Source: Dehalococcoidia bacterium UBA6627
GTDB lineage: Bacteria; Chloroflexota; Dehalococcoidia; UBA2979
Direction of reading: 5' to 3'
Assembly: GCA_002455955.1 (NCBI GenBank)
Contig: DKLZ01000002.1
Location: 1 to 7,485 of the forward strand
Length of the DNA stretch: 7,485 nucleotides
A model generated the notes under the pieces. The model made no database searches, had not been told where the DNA came from, and was given only the letters and a program-made list of their open reading frames with translations. The position numbers and the translations under genes are program-made. Numbering within the stretch: position 1 is the first letter of the stretch; the number at the start of each line of letters is the position of its first letter. Shown one piece after another: positions 5,587-7,485 of this stretch.

Positions 5587-7485
5587 CTAGGTGCCACCAC
5601 GTGGCTCGGTTGCCACGATACCGCCGTCAATCAATGATAACCGCGACTCCTCATCATATCCGGCTAGGTTAAGAACCTCACTGTTGCTACCGCCGAAGGA
5701 GGGTGCTGGGCCAGTCACACCATGATTGCCATGTAAAGATCGCCATGCAGTGCGAGTGTGTGGAAAGCGACCCATTTCCGGATGATCGACCCAAGCAAGC
5801 GTTTCACGCTGCAGAAACTGTGGATCTTCGAATACTTCCGCAATATTAAGCACTGCACCTGCGGGAACCCCAGCTGCCTGCAACTCATGCATCGCCTCGA
5901 TATGAGTGCGTTCCAGCGTCCACTGCTGGATCAATAGATCGATTTGACCGTGATTTTCGTAACGTTTAGATGCGTCTGCATAAATCGGATTATCAATGAG
6001 ACCATCATGATCGATGACAGTCCGAAGTCGATGCCATTGGTCATTATTCTCTATGCCAATCGCAACCCAAGCGTCATCACCAGCACAACGATAAACACCT
6101 TGGGGTGCATGCCACGCATGACGGTTCCCGATACGCGACTGCGTACGATTATTCATCGTAACGTCCATGAGCGCTGGTGCGACGAGCTGGAGCTCACCTT
6201 CAAGCATGCTCAGCTCTATACATTGACCTTCACCGCTAAGACGGCGATGCCTTAGCGCTGCCATTGTAGTCAATGCTGCTGTGAGTCCTGCATTTTGATC
6301 AAGATAGAATTGCGCTGGCTTTCCGGGGCCACGATCCGGATATCCGGTGAGATGAGACATCCCGCTCATTGCATCTATACCAGGCCCATAAGAGCTACGC
6401 ATGGCATAAGGACCTGACTTTCCAAATGCCGGCATCGAGACGAGAATAATCCCAGAATTTTCTTGCTTAAGAGTTTCATATTCAATGTCTAAGTTACTCA
6501 GAACTCGGGGGGCGAAGTTCTCAAGAACAACATCCGCAGTCTTGACAAGTTTGAGGAATAATTCGCGCCCTCGAGGATCGTTCAGATCGATAGAGGCATG
6601 ACTCTTACCTCGATGCAGTTCGTTAAAGAACGGCGTGCGGTTATAAGGAAGGTCTGGAACTCCTTCGATTGCAGGTGGTGCTTGGCTGTTAGCGGTACGC
6701 GCACGAGGAGCCTCGATCTTGATCACTTCAGCACCCATATCAGCGAAAACACAGCCAGCGACCGGACCAGCTACTGCTGTCGACAGCTCAAGAATTCGGA
6801 TCCCCTCTAAAGGACGACCATGCGAAGAAGACGTCTCTAGATAGTTACCTACTTCGATCTCACGCAACCCACCGAGTTCTTCCTCAGTATGCTCGCCAAG
6901 CAAAGGTGCACGGTCAACACGCCATGGGGTAGCTGTAAACTTTGCCGGACTTCCAGGTTGGCGTGTGGTTGGAGCGACTGGATGATCGATTTCTACAAGA
7001 AAATTGCGTGACTCTAAGTGAGCATCGCTAAGGATTTCCTTAGGGGTTAGCACTTCAGTGAACGGTAGTCGCAATTCTTGAGCACGACGCACAACCTCAA
7101 ACTTGTCTTTGTCCGACATCCATAAATCCATCGCTGCATCAATTTCATCCGCATTGCCCATAGGTGTATCAAGCAAACCTTCCAAACCAACATCAGGCAT
7201 GAGAACAGCAAGCAAATCAGGTGAGCGATTATTGCTATGAGCGTGCACGTAGCCATCTCGGCAAGGACGAATCGTTGAAGGGTAAGAATAATTCGGATTT
7301 ACAAACATCAGACGAGCACCTCGACGGATGAGTAAGTCTCGATCGAAATGATAATTCTGCGCGACACCACCAAGCAGGAAAAGAGCTGCATCGATTGCAG
7401 CAACATCGAAATAGTCACCGTTTCCGTCCCGATCACGCCGTGCTAATCCTGCCATGATCGCGGTTGCAGCGTGCAATGAAGCGTG
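5587..7485 (-). CDS. Tandem two-domain CaiB/BaiF (class III) CoA-transferase, 5'-truncated by the window edge
   Basis: Class III CoA-transferases move CoA between carboxylic acids through an aspartyl-CoA anhydride; they are cytosolic. The frame is open to base 7485 (632 visible codons), with residues HASLHAATAIMAG continuing upstream. The in-frame TTG at 7476 therefore sits inside a family motif and is not the start. Visible residues 1 to about 205 are the C-terminal half of a first CaiB domain. After a short linker, a complete second domain begins near residue 225 with PLEGIRILEL and AGPVAGCVFADMGAEVIKIE. It carries ENFAPRVL, FGKSGPY, the probable nucleophile Asp in YLDQNAGL (codon 6298-6300), and SGEGQCIELSMLEGE. 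The first domain's Asp would lie about two codons outside the window. Ordinary members have about 400 residues, so this is a fusion, full length probably near 800. Two-domain members are known (for example DMSP-processing DddD), but I cannot assign that function. The crotonase gene follows after 111 bases. Family assignment is firm; substrate is unknown. Confidence 0.93.
   Translation of the reverse strand, partial: HASLHAATAIMAGLARRDRDGNGDYFDVAAIDAALFLLGGVAQNYHFDRDLLIRRGARLMFVNPNYSYPSTIRPCRDGYVHAHSNNRSPDLLAVLMPDVGLEGLLDTPMGNADEIDAAMDLWMSDKDKFEVVRRAQELRLPFTEVLTPKEILSDAHLESRNFLVEIDHPVAPTTRQPGSPAKFTATPWRVDRAPLLGEHTEEELGGLREIEVGNYLETSSSHGRPLEGIRILELSTAVAGPVAGCVFADMGAEVIKIEAPRARTANSQAPPAIEGVPDLPYNRTPFFNELHRGKSHASIDLNDPRGRELFLKLVKTADVVLENFAPRVLSNLDIEYETLKQENSGIILVSMPAFGKSGPYAMRSSYGPGIDAMSGMSHLTGYPDRGPGKPAQFYLDQNAGLTAALTTMAALRHRRLSGEGQCIELSMLEGELQLVAPALMDVTMNNRTQSRIGNRHAWHAPQGVYRCAGDDAWVAIGIENNDQWHRLRTVIDHDGLIDNPIYADASKRYENHGQIDLLIQQWTLERTHIEAMHELQAAGVPAGAVLNIAEVFEDPQFLQRETLAWVDHPEMGRFPHTRTAWRSLHGNHGVTGPAPSFGGSNSEVLNLAGYDEESRLSLIDGGIVATEPRGGT

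Noticed and set aside
7474..7476. TTG as the start codon of the two-domain CoA-transferase
   Set aside because: The reading frame continues upstream to the window edge with residues (HAS before LHAATAIMAG) that fit the conserved CaiB helix, so the gene is truncated by the window and the TTG codes an internal leucine.

Overview
All six protein genes in this 7.5 kb window lie on the minus strand, so transcription runs from high to low coordinates. By eye the base composition is near 50% GC. Shine-Dalgarno sites are present and GTG is used as a start at least twice. The content is bacterial: acyl-CoA catabolism (CaiB/BaiF class III CoA-transferases and crotonases) beside an amine or amino-acid branch (FAD oxidase and glutamine-synthetase-like ligase). 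Such CoA-transferase-rich loci are common in environmental Actinobacteriota (Acidimicrobiia-like), SAR202-type Chloroflexota and some Proteobacteria. The sequence alone does not let me choose among them, and nothing points to a plasmid, phage or insertion element.

Layout in transcription order. (1) 7485-5587: 3' part of a tandem two-domain CaiB/BaiF CoA-transferase; its real start lies beyond the window. (2) 5475-4711: a crotonase-fold protein in which both canonical hydratase glutamates are replaced. (3) 4710-4551: a 160-base gap with inverted repeats and a plausible sigma70-type promoter for the next unit. (4) 4550-3342: a single-domain CoA-transferase with a canonical catalytic Asp169. (5) 3313-2534: a second crotonase that keeps both catalytic glutamates. 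(6) 2529-1402: a DAO/ThiO-type FAD oxidoreductase. (7) 1409-15: a glutamine-synthetase-family ligase of the PuuA / gamma-glutamylamide type.

Genes 4550-15 are packed as one operon: gaps are 28 and 4 bases, then an 8-base overlap. The window shows two successive CoA-transferase + crotonase pairs. The first pair has a fused transferase and a non-canonical crotonase; the second has ordinary versions of both, followed by an oxidase/ligase pair. A reasonable inference is a catabolic locus in which an organic acid or quaternary or other amine-derived acid is activated by CoA transfer and processed by crotonases. The oxidase and ligase would then handle the nitrogen-bearing part, possibly through a gamma-glutamyl intermediate as in the putrescine (Puu) pathway. 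The substrate cannot be read from the sequence. No transporter, regulator, RNA gene, CRISPR array or mobile element is visible.
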